Program-made: the position numbers and the translations under genes
Shown here: one piece after another, positions 35,398-45,425 of the stretch
How positions within the stretch are numbered: position 1 is the stretch's first letter
How the letters are laid out: the number at the start of each line of letters is the position of its first letter
The notes under the pieces: generated by a model
What the model was told of the DNA's origin: nothing
Database searches by the model: none
The model's input: only the letters and a program-made list of their open reading frames with translations
Origin: G963556115 sp963675945
GTDB lineage: Bacteria > Planctomycetota > SZUA-567
DNA length: 64,000 nt
Direction: 5' to 3'
Assembly: GCA_963675945.1 (NCBI GenBank)
Contig: OY780932.1
Span: forward strand, 744,001 to 808,000

Positions 35398-38300
35398 AGA
35401 GCGCCTCCTGGAACTGGTGGCGCATATTTCCTGCAACTACCCGAAGATAGTACTGCTAAGCGCACTCATACTGACTGTACTGGCATTTGTTCCCATACTG
35501 CGAACCGGTTATACCAATGCCTTCAACATTTCTCGAATGCTACCTCAGGATATCCCTGCCTCCCGTGCCTTCACCCGCGCCATTACCGATTTCGGCACCG
35601 CCGATGAAGCAATAGTTGTATTCCGACTCAATCAGGATAATCCGCAAGCTCTAAGTATAACCGGAGGATTGAGTGACAAGATAGCACAAAGACTCAAGCT
35701 GAACAACGACATTCGCTCCTCTTTTTCCCGCCTGCTTACCGAAGAGGAGAAGTCGCAGCTGCTCTATGTCGAGCTACCCAAGCATGGCATGCTGCTCCTA
35801 CCTAAAGCTGATATTGAGGCAATAAAACAGAAGCTAAGCAAAAACAACATCATAAAATCTGTAAATTCTACCGCTAGAAAACTGGCGCAGGACACCGTCT
35901 CAGACGAGCTGCAGGAACAGATCATCATCAATACCCTGGGACTAGGCACTATCTTTAAATCCAGCTTTGAATCCCTCTATGCCGCCAATCGCTTGACCCC
36001 GGAAGAAGCTGAATTTGCACCACATTTTTTCGATAATAACAAAGGCTATATCCTCAGCCCGAATCAAGAGCTGCTCCTGCTCGTTATCGAGCCGTTATAT
36101 GCCGCGCAGAGCATCCCGTTTTCTGGACGAATCATGCGCGAGATTGAGAACACAACCTTCGATATAATTATTGGTACAGCCGAACTTACCCCCGAAGACA
36201 GTAATGACTGGCCCAAGTTTTTTCAAACCTTACTTACTCTGGCTAATTCCCCGGATCACCCCGGATATAAAGAACTATTTGCCGCCATACCCCCCAGCGC
36301 CCAAAAGAGTTGCGAATCCCTGGCGCACGCAGATAATAAAACCGACCCGCAGAAGCTGAATATCCAGATTAAAGCAGCTCTCAAAGGTCTCAATAGTGCA
36401 CTACGCAACCGTGATAGCTACAAAGGGTTTGACAAGCAGACTAAGGAGAAATATCTCGCGCTCGCCACTACCGAGATCAACCGGCTGCAGACCTATAATT
36501 ATCCCCCGGAGATTACCGAACGTTCAGCGCTCCTCTACGCCGGCAGAACTCTGATTAACCACTCATTTCAAAACTTGATCAAGCCCTATACCGATTCCGG
36601 CCTACCTCCGGCTGCACTCAAAGCGTTTTATCTCGAGTTCGGCGGTGGTTACCAGATTGCCCGAACCTATGGTCAGAAGATAAACGGAGTAATGATCGGC
36701 ACCCTCATTATCAGCGGCTTGTGTGTCCTCGCCTTCTTTGGCTACTGTTTCAGACGTTACGGAGTCCTGCTCTATATTGGTATCCCGCTTATAATGATTA
36801 TCTGTTGGACCGCGGGAATCGGCTGGATTATCTTTGGCCAACTCAATATTATCTCCTGCGCCTTTGCCGCCGTACTCATCGGCCTGGGTATCGACTACGC
36901 CGTCCATATTTACAACCGCTATAGCGAAGAGCGAGCCAAGGGTATCGCCTTGGAGGAAGCATTCAAGATTGCCACCTGCCATACCGGCTGGGGCATTATT
37001 GTCGGTATGGTCACTACCTGCCTGGCCTTCTTCTCGCTCAATGTCACCCGCTTTACCCAGCTCTCGGAGTTTGGTGCCCTGGGCGGCATCGGTATCTTTC
37101 TCTCCGCCCCAACCATGATGCTGGTCATGCCGGCACTGATTACATTGCGTAGCCGCATCAAAGAGGATAAGCAACGAAACTACCGACCCAGCGCCTTCTT
37201 TCTACCCTATGTTGCCCGGCTGGTTCAGACCCGGCGCCGGAGTGTCTTTCTCTGGGCGATCATCCTCTGCATAATCTCGATCATCTCCATCCTCATCCCC
37301 GGAAGTATCAGCTTCAATGCCAGCATGTCTGCACTCCGCCCTAAAGACCGCGCCTTTGAAATCAATGGTGAGATTGCCGAATCATTCTCCAGCCGCAACC
37401 CGAACAAACTAACCTTTATGGTCATCGGCAGCAGCGAAGAGGAAGCACTGCAGAAGATGTCAGAGTATGAAGACAAGTTCAAGGTACTTGAAAAACAAGG
37501 ATTAATCAACGGTTATGAGAGCGTTACCCGGTATCTGCCCTCTCCTGCTACCCAGCGCCAACGCCTCAAGCTTATTGCCGAGATAGACTTTCCTGCAGCC
37601 CTGGAAAATTTCGCCAACGCCCTGGAAGAAGCCGGAATGGATCAGGACTACTTTAACTTCAACTTCAATCTTCTCCGCCAGCATCAGCAGTTGGTCGAAG
37701 ACGAGGATATCATCCTGCCAGCTGATTTCAGCGGTACCAAGATCTCACGCCTGATCAATACCTTTGTCGCCAGGCGTCAGAAGACCTACTATATAGATGA
37801 AGGCGATATGCCAAGTAAGTACCCGGTCACCCTGGCCAAGGCTGCAACCCAGTTCGAGGATAATACCGAGCGTTATCCGGCCGGAGCACTTCTTAGTAAG
37901 AAAGAGGTGGCAGGACTCAATCCTCCGGGGCAGCATCCACGGGAACGGGTAAAATCCATCACCGTCTTTGAAGGCGGATACGCGGTCAAAGCTTCGATCC
38001 ATCCGCCAATCCCCGAAGGCGTCTCCGATGGCGAACCCAAGATAACTCAAGACTGGCTGAATCAGGTGGCAGACATACTCGAGTTGGATCCGGCACAGTT
38101 CCAGGCCAAATCCAATCTCACCGATTTCAGTGCGACCCTTACCGGAGCCTCTGTCGCTACATCGATTCTGGCCGAGATTGTCAAAGAAGATTTTCTCATC
38201 ATTTCGATCTGGATTGTCGCTATCTGCTTTGGCGTGGTCAATCTCTTCTACCACCCGCGGCTGACGCAGGCCACTCTCTGCACCCTGCCGTTACTTCTCA

Positions 38301-38863
38301 TCATGCTTTTACGCAGCCGGCTCTACAGTGAATTCCCTGGATTGAACCAGTATTTCTGGATACCGCTGACTCTGCTGAGCATACTCTTCATCGCGGGAGC
38401 GGTTCTGCATAAACATATATCACGCACTTTCTACTGCTTCCTCCCGGTAGCCATGGGTCTACTCCTGCTCTTCGGAATCATGGCAATTCTCAATATCCTC
38501 GGCAACCTCTGTGGGCTGGGTCATATTATTGATCTTAATTTTGTCAATGTACTCACAATACCGATTATTATCGGCGTCGGGGTCGACAATGGAATTCATC
38601 TGGTCAACCGTTACTTTGAGGATAAACGAGAGGTAAGGCCGATGATCGTCGATACCGGTAGAGCTCTGGCCATTACCGCCCTGACCAGTATGGTTGGATT
38701 TGGCAGCCTCTACTGGGCAAAATTTCAGGGACTGGACAGCATCGCCCAGCTCGGTCTACTCTCGGTAATTGCTCTCTTCACCGTACTGCTGAGCAGTGTA
38801 CTCTTCTTCCCAGCGATACTGACTACGCTCAGCCCAGCCAAAGATGATAATAAACCAGAATAA
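35375..38863 (+). CDS. RND/MMPL-family exporter (HpnN-like)
   Basis: 1162-residue inner-membrane exporter with the duplicated RND plan: one helix near residue 20, a large periplasmic domain, five helices around 430-590, a second periplasmic domain, and a second helix set around 905-1150. Both membrane halves carry the family signature (GLGIDYAVHIYNRY near 503; GVGVDNGIHLVNRY near 1067), each with the Asp of the proton path region. Sterol-sensing-like halves link it to HpnN/MmpL exporters of hopanoids or other lipids. It is coupled to the zinc-ribbon gene and lies behind a LolB-like lipoprotein, suggesting lipid or lipoprotein export to the outer membrane. Confidence 0.88.
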   Translation: MTEKKQLRERLLELVAHISCNYPKIVLLSALILTVLAFVPILRTGYTNAFNISRMLPQDIPASRAFTRAITDFGTADEAIVVFRLNQDNPQALSITGGLSDKIAQRLKLNNDIRSSFSRLLTEEEKSQLLYVELPKHGMLLLPKADIEAIKQKLSKNNIIKSVNSTARKLAQDTVSDELQEQIIINTLGLGTIFKSSFESLYAANRLTPEEAEFAPHFFDNNKGYILSPNQELLLLVIEPLYAAQSIPFSGRIMREIENTTFDIIIGTAELTPEDSNDWPKFFQTLLTLANSPDHPGYKELFAAIPPSAQKSCESLAHADNKTDPQKLNIQIKAALKGLNSALRNRDSYKGFDKQTKEKYLALATTEINRLQTYNYPPEITERSALLYAGRTLINHSFQNLIKPYTDSGLPPAALKAFYLEFGGGYQIARTYGQKINGVMIGTLIISGLCVLAFFGYCFRRYGVLLYIGIPLIMIICWTAGIGWIIFGQLNIISCAFAAVLIGLGIDYAVHIYNRYSEERAKGIALEEAFKIATCHTGWGIIVGMVTTCLAFFSLNVTRFTQLSEFGALGGIGIFLSAPTMMLVMPALITLRSRIKEDKQRNYRPSAFFLPYVARLVQTRRRSVFLWAIILCIISIISILIPGSISFNASMSALRPKDRAFEINGEIAESFSSRNPNKLTFMVIGSSEEEALQKMSEYEDKFKVLEKQGLINGYESVTRYLPSPATQRQRLKLIAEIDFPAALENFANALEEAGMDQDYFNFNFNLLRQHQQLVEDEDIILPADFSGTKISRLINTFVARRQKTYYIDEGDMPSKYPVTLAKAATQFEDNTERYPAGALLSKKEVAGLNPPGQHPRERVKSITVFEGGYAVKASIHPPIPEGVSDGEPKITQDWLNQVADILELDPAQFQAKSNLTDFSATLTGASVATSILAEIVKEDFLIISIWIVAICFGVVNLFYHPRLTQATLCTLPLLLIMLLRSRLYSEFPGLNQYFWIPLTLLSILFIAGAVLHKHISRTFYCFLPVAMGLLLLFGIMAILNILGNLCGLGHIIDLNFVNVLTIPIIIGVGVDNGIHLVNRYFEDKREVRPMIVDTGRALAITALTSMVGFGSLYWAKFQGLDSIAQLGLLSVIALFTVLLSSVLFFPAILTTLSPAKDDNKPE

Positions 38864-38911
38864 TACACTTATAAATGTTTTTTGATAGATTTTTGAAATA
38901 AGGAAGATAAT

Positions 38912-39712
38912 ATGTTAGAAATAGCCAAAGCCGCAGCCCTTGCCGCCGGCAAAATCCATATGGACAATTATGGAAAAACCCTTAATGTGGATGCAAAGCT
39001 CAAGAACGATATCAAACTCGAAGTCGATAAACTCTCGGAAAAGGCCATTATCGATGTAATCCTCTCCGCCCACCCCGACCACTCCATACTCGGAGAAGAG
39101 GGTGGTAGTATTGATAACGGAGGGGCATACCATTGGATTATCGATCCCCTTGATGGTACAGTCAACTTCTTCTATGGTCTACCATATTTCTGCACCAGTA
39201 TCGCCTGCTTCAAAGCTCCCGCCGAGCCTATCAATTACCCCAGAACCTTCAAAGATCTGGGAGAGCCGGTATGCGCCGCTATCTATGCCGCACCGACTCA
39301 GGAATTTATCTATGCTGAAGCCGGCAAGGGTGCATACCTCAACGACCGGCCAATCCACGCCTCCACCGAGACCAAACTGCAAGAAGCTCTCCTCTGTACC
39401 GGTTATGGTGCGTCACAAGATAGTTATGACCGAATGTTCGGCGGAGGCAGCTCTATCGCAGCTCAGGTACGAAAGATCCGCTGTCTTGGAGCCGCCGCCT
39501 ATGATATTGCCAATGTCGCCTGTGGCCGGGCTACCGGTTTCTTTGAAGGAGGCGTACATTCCTGGGATATTGCTGCCGGGGGTATAATTGCCCAGGAAGC
39601 CGGGGCTATCGTCGATGCCTTTGAGACCGATAGCGCCAGCTGCAGATGGGACACTATAATCGCCGCACCAGCGTTATTACCTGAGTTAAAACAAATTCTC
39701 CGCGGAGCCTAA
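38912..39712 (+). CDS. Inositol-monophosphatase-family phosphatase (SuhB-like)
   Basis: 266 residues, Mg-dependent phosphatase acting on inositol phosphate or a related sugar/nucleotide phosphate. Metal-binding boxes are present: GEEGG (about 61-65), DPLDGTVNF (about 78-86) and WDIAAGG (about 217-223). AAGGAAG lies before the ATG. It follows the exporter by 48 bases and may be co-transcribed; a strong terminator lies downstream. CysQ-type specificity (3'-phosphoadenosine phosphate) cannot be excluded. Confidence 0.9.
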   Translation: MLEIAKAAALAAGKIHMDNYGKTLNVDAKLKNDIKLEVDKLSEKAIIDVILSAHPDHSILGEEGGSIDNGGAYHWIIDPLDGTVNFFYGLPYFCTSIACFKAPAEPINYPRTFKDLGEPVCAAIYAAPTQEFIYAEAGKGAYLNDRPIHASTETKLQEALLCTGYGASQDSYDRMFGGGSSIAAQVRKIRCLGAAAYDIANVACGRATGFFEGGVHSWDIAAGGIIAQEAGAIVDAFETDSASCRWDTIIAAPALLPELKQILRGA

Positions 39713-40215
39713 TTTTCAGCTTCACGCAAGTGCTATTATTACTATAAGAATTAGCAAGCAAACTTCCACCTGAGCAATCTTTAGAGTTCTACTAGCGCCA
39801 AAAGTCAAGAAGCATATTAAGAAAAGCAATAACAATCTGTTATTGCTTTTTCAGTAATAACCAATTATAATTTTAGAGCAAACATAATGGATATTACCAT
39901 AATACCGACAAAGATATTTATATATAGTTAATACTAAGAAATGCTAATAAATATAATATTGCCTAGTTGAAATTTTATTTTCCTTACCTACACCCCTCCG
40001 TAATCGCTTTGCGAAACTTGCCCAATGCGGGCAGCGCACCTGGATTATAAGGACGAGTAGCCCAGGCGAGAAGGATTTTGAGGCAGACTGCCACCAAGAA
40101 AGAAAATCTTATTGCTCTGTCGGCACTGAAAAGCGGTAAAAGCACAGTTGATACTAAGATATTTTCTCTGCTGAAGCAGTGACTATCTAACAATAGCAAC
40201 CAGGGAGTCAGAACC
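39713..40215 (+). other. Intergenic region before nadK
   Basis: 503 bases. Apart from the terminator at 39822, it is AT-rich to about 39970 and has higher GC after that, with no start codon or ribosome site for a convincing gene. A minus-strand open frame runs from inside nadK to 39984 but matches nadK codon structure in reverse and is not counted. Confidence 0.4.
39822..39852 (+). terminator. Intrinsic terminator of the exporter/phosphatase operon
   Basis: Perfect 12-bp stem AAAAGCAATAAC / GTTATTGCTTTT, loop AATCT, with the T run inside and after the 3' arm. Confidence 0.85.
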
Positions 40216-41022
40216 ATGCAACGAGTTCTACTGATCAGCAACCCAGAAAAATACGGCACCTCAGAGCTAGTAAACAGAGCCGAAAAATTTCTGAATGGCA
40301 AATGCGATATAATTGCCGAGGTCTCCTCCTTTGATGAAGACCTTACCCGCTTCAACGCGGACTTCGCCATTATCTTCGGTGGCGACGGCACCGTACTCAA
40401 CGCGATCAGACGCTTCGGTACCGAACAGATACCGGTTATCACTGTAAATCTCGGCAAACTCGGCTTTCTTGCCGAGATCAATCCTGAAGAGCTGGAGAAG
40501 ATGCTGGAGAAATATCTTGCTGGCTCAGTAAATATCTCTGAGCGGATGCGCCTGCAAATAAAGGTTCTGCGTAACCAGAAGACAATTTTTACCCAGTTAG
40601 CGCTCAACGAAATATCCTTCTTCTCGCTTAATTGCGGACGGATCTGCACCCTGAATATAGCGGTAGATCAGCAGCACCTAACCAGCATTTCCGGCGATGG
40701 TCTGGTAGTCGCAACCGCCACCGGATCTACCGCCTACGCGCTATCTGCAGGCGGGCCAATAATGAACCCCACTTTAAAGAGCATGCTTCTAGTCCCCGTC
40801 TGCGCCCATAGGCTGACCAACCGTCCACTGGTTCTCAGCCGCCATGAAGAACTCAGCATCTCCGGACCAGCCTCCATCAGTTGTGATGGCATCAATTCCA
40901 TGCGCCTTACTGAGGCCGACATCGTGCAGGTAAGATGTTCTGATTCACCCGCTCTCATCGTCACCTATAGCCAGGAAAGCCGCTATGATACACTTCGCAG
41001 AAAACTCAATTGGGGCGAATAA
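40216..41022 (+). CDS. nadK: NAD kinase
   Basis: Phosphorylates NAD to NADP with ATP or polyphosphate. 268 residues. Diagnostic motifs: GGDGT (about 55-59), the LNEIS segment (about 137) and GDGLVVATATGSTAYALSAGG (about 160-180; the usual T-P-T is T-A-T here). The C-terminal beta-sandwich ends in YSQESRYDTLRRKLNWGE. GGGAG precedes the ATG. It likely starts the operon-like run to 45425, though a gap of about 120 bases follows. Confidence 0.95.
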   Translation: MQRVLLISNPEKYGTSELVNRAEKFLNGKCDIIAEVSSFDEDLTRFNADFAIIFGGDGTVLNAIRRFGTEQIPVITVNLGKLGFLAEINPEELEKMLEKYLAGSVNISERMRLQIKVLRNQKTIFTQLALNEISFFSLNCGRICTLNIAVDQQHLTSISGDGLVVATATGSTAYALSAGGPIMNPTLKSMLLVPVCAHRLTNRPLVLSRHEELSISGPASISCDGINSMRLTEADIVQVRCSDSPALIVTYSQESRYDTLRRKLNWGE

Positions 41023-41145
41023 ACCATTTTTTTAAGGTTAATTTTTCAATATCAACGATATCCAAAGCATTAATTCTTGACGAAAATGACATTATATCTT
41101 ACTATTACACTCACAGTACTTTTTCAGGTTCTAGGAGTTGCAATT

Positions 41146-41547
41146 ATGCCCATGCGTAGAATTCCCGTAAATGAAGCAGAAGCCGGGATGGTTACAGTAC
41201 AGGATATTGTCGATATCAACGGTCGGATACTGATCCATGCTGGCTCACGTCTGAGCCCAGTAGCGATCAGACGCCTACCCCTCTGGGAGATAACCGAAAT
41301 TTTTATTGAATCAACTGAAGAAGAACCAGAGACCTCTGAAATAACCGTCAGCAGTATGACTAAGTCTCTGACAAATTCTGAACCTACCGCCGACGTAGAA
41401 CTTATCGCTGAAATCAAAGCCAAGCTTGATCAACGCTTTGCAAATATTGACGAGACCAACTTCTATAAAGGCTACCGCAAGATACTCCTCAAGCATTTAG
41501 TCAATAATAATAATAACGGCATCGGTATACTTCCAGGATCTTATTAA
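41146..41547 (+). CDS. Small signalling protein with HD-GYP-associated N-terminal motif
   Basis: 133 residues. It opens with RIPVNEAEAGMVTVQDIVD and NGRILIHAGSRLSPVAIRRL, the segment that commonly precedes HD-GYP phosphodiesterase domains, but no HD domain follows; instead there is a Glu/Ser/Thr-rich linker and a helical tail. TAGGAG lies nine bases before the ATG at 41146, so the hydrophobic 23-codon extension from an upstream TTG is rejected. It stands two bases before an HDOD gene. Probably a regulatory partner of the HDOD protein. Confidence 0.7.
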   Translation: MPMRRIPVNEAEAGMVTVQDIVDINGRILIHAGSRLSPVAIRRLPLWEITEIFIESTEEEPETSEITVSSMTKSLTNSEPTADVELIAEIKAKLDQRFANIDETNFYKGYRKILLKHLVNNNNNGIGILPGSY

Positions 41548-41549
41548 TT

Positions 41550-42419
41550 ATGGTAATGAACTCAATTGAAGCTCGCGAAAAAATAGAGAATACCCCGGAT
41601 ATGCCGACTCTCCCCAGCGTCGCCACAGAGATACTCCGGGTGGCAAATAATCCTATGACCAGCGCCAATGATGTCAGCAACATCATTCACAAAGACCAAG
41701 CTCTTACCACCAAGGTCTTGAAACTCGTCAATTCAGCGTTTTACGGATTTCCAGGGAAGATCAAGACCATCCAGCATGCGGTGGTAATTATTGGATTCAA
41801 TAAAGTCAAGAACATTGTAATGGCAGCCTCGCTCTTTGATATGACCAAGGATCGAGACTCTAATCTGCTGAACATTCCTGATTTCTGGACCTACTCACTG
41901 ACAACAGCCATTGCCGCACAGGAAGTAATCAAAGAGGTAGATTCCAATATCATTCCCGATGACATCTTTGTCGCCGGGCTCATTCATTCACTCGGCACCT
42001 TGATCCTGGATCAGGTATTTCCTCAGGAATTTCGGAGTGTGCTGGCCAAACGCCACGAAAGCACCGATAAAATTATAGATATTGAGAAGCAGATACTCGG
42101 GTTTTCTCATATGCAAGCGGGCGAGTGGGCTACTGAAAAATGGGATCTGCCGAAGGTTCTCTGTTCCAGCATCCGTTATTACCAGACCCCAACCTTGGCC
42201 AACAGCGACTTCGAGGCGGTAGCCTCTGTACACATAGGTAGCGTTATTACCAAGTCACTCGGCATCAACTTTGAACCTATCGATCTGGTGACGCCGTTTG
42301 ACATGAAAATTCTGCAAAAGTATCAGCTGAATTTAGACAAGATTGACGCGATAATCGGTAAAGTAATCGAAGAACTCAAACGTGCTCAGGATTTTCTCGA
42401 TCTCATTCATAGTAATTAA
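41550..42419 (+). CDS. HDOD-domain signalling protein
   Basis: 289 residues, one HDOD domain over most of the length: MPTLPSVATEILRVANNP, KDQALTTKVLKLVNSAFYGF, IKTIQHAVVIIGFNKVKNIV and AGLIHSLGTLILDQVFP are all typical. HDOD proteins are HD-fold regulators that usually lack hydrolase activity and control motility, chemotaxis or stress outputs. Start by the ATG at 41550, two bases after the upstream stop; a second ATG six bases on is possible. It lies in a cluster with a sensor histidine kinase and an M48 peptidase. Confidence 0.88.
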   Translation: MVMNSIEAREKIENTPDMPTLPSVATEILRVANNPMTSANDVSNIIHKDQALTTKVLKLVNSAFYGFPGKIKTIQHAVVIIGFNKVKNIVMAASLFDMTKDRDSNLLNIPDFWTYSLTTAIAAQEVIKEVDSNIIPDDIFVAGLIHSLGTLILDQVFPQEFRSVLAKRHESTDKIIDIEKQILGFSHMQAGEWATEKWDLPKVLCSSIRYYQTPTLANSDFEAVASVHIGSVITKSLGINFEPIDLVTPFDMKILQKYQLNLDKIDAIIGKVIEELKRAQDFLDLIHSN

Positions 42420-42452
42420 TTTTTTGTGGCTCTGATTAAGAAGAGAGGCTGT

Positions 42453-44012
42453 ATGAATCTTATCTTCAACAAAGAATGCGAGTATTTTCTCAAGATCTTT
42501 ATCGATTTTGAGAAGAGTCTTCAAGACGCTACAGATTCTCTGGGATTGAGTGACATTCTTGACCTCTTTGAGATAAACATCGATAAAATCATTCCGTTCA
42601 TCTATTTTCAAGCCTATCTCGTTGAAGGCAAGAAACTTAGATTGATGAGCACCTTCGCTCCAGATGATATCAGTGTCGACAGCTCGATTATCGACTGGGT
42701 TCTGGAGAATGGAGAGATAAGTATCATTGAAAAGAGCGAGACGGCCTCCTCCCATGATGTACTCTACCTCCCGCTTATCGGCAGTTCAGGCGGCATTGGA
42801 GTAATTGTACTCTGGATCGACTTTGATGCAGACAATTATACCCGTGGTCTTTCTACCATCCTTATGCTCCTCGGGCAGATTGTCTCCACCCGCATCGAAT
42901 ATTATTATCTCCGGCGTAAAGTTGAAAACAGTCGCTCACAGCTTACCGATATTGTCGAGAGTGTAGGGCATGGCATACTGGCTCTGGACAGCACAGGCAA
43001 GATTATTCTGGTAAACGGAACCCTGGAGATGATGTTTGGTCTTGACCGCTCCGATATTATTAACAAAGACTATAACTCAGCGCTCTCAAAAGATTTTATC
43101 AAGATTATCAACTCGGCGATCATAGCTATGAATAGCGTAGAACCCGAATTATCCATGGTCCTCTTGGATAATGCGATTACCATAGGGGTCACTGCCAGTG
43201 CCATGCGCATCAGCAGTTCCCGAGACGCAGAAGGTCTGGTAATTCTCTGCCGAGATCTAAGCGCTACTTTAGAACTCTCAAAAATGCGCGAAGTAGACAT
43301 GATGAAGAATGACTTTCTTTCATTGGTCAGCCACGAGTTGCGCACACCTCTAACCTCAATTCTAGCCTATACCGAAGCACTGATGATTGAAGGAATGATT
43401 ACCGAGGAAGAAGAGAGAAAAGAATATCTGGAGGTAATTTATAATGAGGGTGAGCGCCTGACCCGCCTGATAAACGATGTCCTCGATCTGACCAAGATGG
43501 AGTCGGGAAAGATGGAGTATCAATATATCACCTGTAATCTTGAGGATGTTATCCAGTCTTCAATAACCTACAGCAAGGTATCTGCCCAGAAAGCCGAGGT
43601 CAGCCTTATCTTCACCTATAACGGCAAACCGATAAGTGCCTACTGTGATATCGACCGCATAACCCAGGTACTGCTCAACATCATCTCCAATGCCATAAAA
43701 TTTACTCCGAAAGGCGGTAAAATCACCCTTGCCTTAATGACCGAATTTATTGACAATGAAAAATTTGCCAAAATCACCATTACCGATACCGGCATCGGCA
43801 TTGCCCCTGAAGATTTGAACCGGGTCTTCTCTAGATTCGAACAGATAGAATCTCTGGCCCACCATTCTCGCGGTACCGGTCTAGGTATGCCCATATGCAA
43901 GATGATTATTGAACAAGGACACCGAGGCAATATTGGTCTTACCAGCAAGCTCGGAGTCGGCACCCAATTCTTCTTTACCCTGCCACTGGAAATTGAAGAG
44001 GAAAGAGACTAA
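42453..44012 (+). CDS. GAF/PAS-type sensor histidine kinase
   Basis: 519 residues, no clear membrane helix, so probably cytoplasmic. N-terminal GAF-like region (about 10-160), a coiled linker (YYYLRRKVENSR), a PAS domain (ESVGHGILALDSTGKIILVN), then HisKA with SHELRTPLTSI (His about 294) and an ATPase domain with NAIKFTPKGG, DTGIGIA and GTGLGM. All kinase boxes are intact. GAGAGG precedes the ATG at 42453; a GTG nine codons upstream is less likely. The partner response regulator is not adjacent. Its stop codon touches the start of the M48 gene. Confidence 0.92.
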   Translation: MNLIFNKECEYFLKIFIDFEKSLQDATDSLGLSDILDLFEINIDKIIPFIYFQAYLVEGKKLRLMSTFAPDDISVDSSIIDWVLENGEISIIEKSETASSHDVLYLPLIGSSGGIGVIVLWIDFDADNYTRGLSTILMLLGQIVSTRIEYYYLRRKVENSRSQLTDIVESVGHGILALDSTGKIILVNGTLEMMFGLDRSDIINKDYNSALSKDFIKIINSAIIAMNSVEPELSMVLLDNAITIGVTASAMRISSSRDAEGLVILCRDLSATLELSKMREVDMMKNDFLSLVSHELRTPLTSILAYTEALMIEGMITEEEERKEYLEVIYNEGERLTRLINDVLDLTKMESGKMEYQYITCNLEDVIQSSITYSKVSAQKAEVSLIFTYNGKPISAYCDIDRITQVLLNIISNAIKFTPKGGKITLALMTEFIDNEKFAKITITDTGIGIAPEDLNRVFSRFEQIESLAHHSRGTGLGMPICKMIIEQGHRGNIGLTSKLGVGTQFFFTLPLEIEEERD

Positions 44013-45425
44013 GTGCTGATACCGTTTGAAACTATTGCCATAATCCTCTATCTGGCCAGTATCACCCAGAGTCCAACCTTACCGGATCCGGCTGTTTCAC
44101 TCCTGGCAATTCTGATCGGGGCAATTATCTGTCTACTCCTTGTACAACTCGAGGTACTCGCCCTCAAACGCCGCCGGAGCCTTTTTTCTGCGCCGAGTAG
44201 AAAACTTATAAAAATCTGTGAGATAGCCAATAAAGCTCTGGGCTGCGGTATTACTATCGCTTTGCTCGACATATTCCAAGTATATAATCTTTATAGTTAT
44301 ATTCTGCCCGGCTTGAGTGGCAATTATATCCTCCAGAATATAACCGGCATGCTAATCTATATTTTTATTACCCTCTTTCTCTGGTTACCCTGGTATCAGA
44401 TTCACCAGCGCACCGCATCCGGAAGCTGGAGCTACCGCTCATACTTCCTGCACAAATTTCGTTATAGCTTCTTTATCCTCGGTATCTGGCTTCCCGGTAT
44501 ACTCCTCACCGAATACCTCAACAGCAAGGCCAATCCGCTCTCACCCGGTGAACTCGAACTATACACCACCCTGCTTTTCATCGTAGTAAGTTGGCTATTC
44601 CCAATCTTTCTCCGCAAATTCTGGGGTTGCACTAAACTTGAAGATCAACAACTTATTACTCAGATAACCCGCATAACCACCCGTGCCGGGGTCAAAGTAA
44701 ACGGTATCTACCTCTGGAGCCTTGGTGGAAAGTCCATCCCCAATGCGGCAATGGTCGGTTTTCTCCCCCCCTTTCAGTACCTCTTTCTCAGCCACGGTCT
44801 TATCAACCGGCTGGAAGAAGAGGAGATTCTAGGAGTAGTCGGGCATGAGCTCGGTCACCTCAAGCAGAAGCATATTCTCTTCTATCTCCTGATGAGTATC
44901 TCCCTGATCACCACTATCGAACCATTTGTCTACCTCTTCCTGCAGAACAGCATACATACCATTATCGCCTTAATCGGCCTCTTCTTTCTGTATATCCGTT
45001 TCATCTTCGCTTGGTTCAGCCGACGTTTTGAACGCGAAGCAGATTTATTCTCCGCTGAATTACTCGGTGACTACCGTCCGCTCAGCCGAGGCTTGGAGCG
45101 AATTGGACTCGCCTGCGGCAATATCAGAAATGAAAAGAGTTGGCATCACTACGGAATTGCCGAGAGGGTCTGGTTTCTACAGTCTAGTTTCTACGATACC
45201 GCCTGCAAAGAGCGGTTCAAACAAGGTGTCAAGCTACTGCGCCGGGTCGCGGTCATTCTCTTTCTCTTCCTGCTAACCGCCACGGTCTATCTCCGGCTGC
45301 ACTACTTTACCCAATCTACAAACCCTACGCCCAAGCTTGATAAGTCTATTGAGACTGAGCAAGAACAGCAAGAACGCTGGCTGCAGTTACGCTCCATCTT
45401 TCAGGATGATATCAATAAACGCTGA
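44013..45425 (+). CDS. M48-family membrane zinc metallopeptidase
   Basis: 470 residues with about six hydrophobic helices and an M48 domain: HELGH zinc motif (about 278-282) in GVVGHELGHLKQKH and the third ligand in FEREADLFSAELLG (about 339). The family includes HtpX and Ste24-type proteases that clear or process membrane proteins. It starts with GTG immediately after the kinase TAA, implying coupled translation. A histidine kinase with a membrane protease suggests envelope-stress signalling, but this is inference. The C-terminus is charged (EQEQQERWLQL). Confidence 0.88.
   Translation: MLIPFETIAIILYLASITQSPTLPDPAVSLLAILIGAIICLLLVQLEVLALKRRRSLFSAPSRKLIKICEIANKALGCGITIALLDIFQVYNLYSYILPGLSGNYILQNITGMLIYIFITLFLWLPWYQIHQRTASGSWSYRSYFLHKFRYSFFILGIWLPGILLTEYLNSKANPLSPGELELYTTLLFIVVSWLFPIFLRKFWGCTKLEDQQLITQITRITTRAGVKVNGIYLWSLGGKSIPNAAMVGFLPPFQYLFLSHGLINRLEEEEILGVVGHELGHLKQKHILFYLLMSISLITTIEPFVYLFLQNSIHTIIALIGLFFLYIRFIFAWFSRRFEREADLFSAELLGDYRPLSRGLERIGLACGNIRNEKSWHHYGIAERVWFLQSSFYDTACKERFKQGVKLLRRVAVILFLFLLTATVYLRLHYFTQSTNPTPKLDKSIETEQEQQERWLQLRSIFQDDINKR

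Noticed and set aside
36602..37174. 190-codon minus-strand frame inside the MMPL gene
   Set aside because: Antisense shadow of membrane helices; composition follows the sense gene.
39984..40649. 221-codon minus-strand frame over nadK
   Set aside because: Lies antisense to clear NAD kinase motifs; no promoter or ribosome site.
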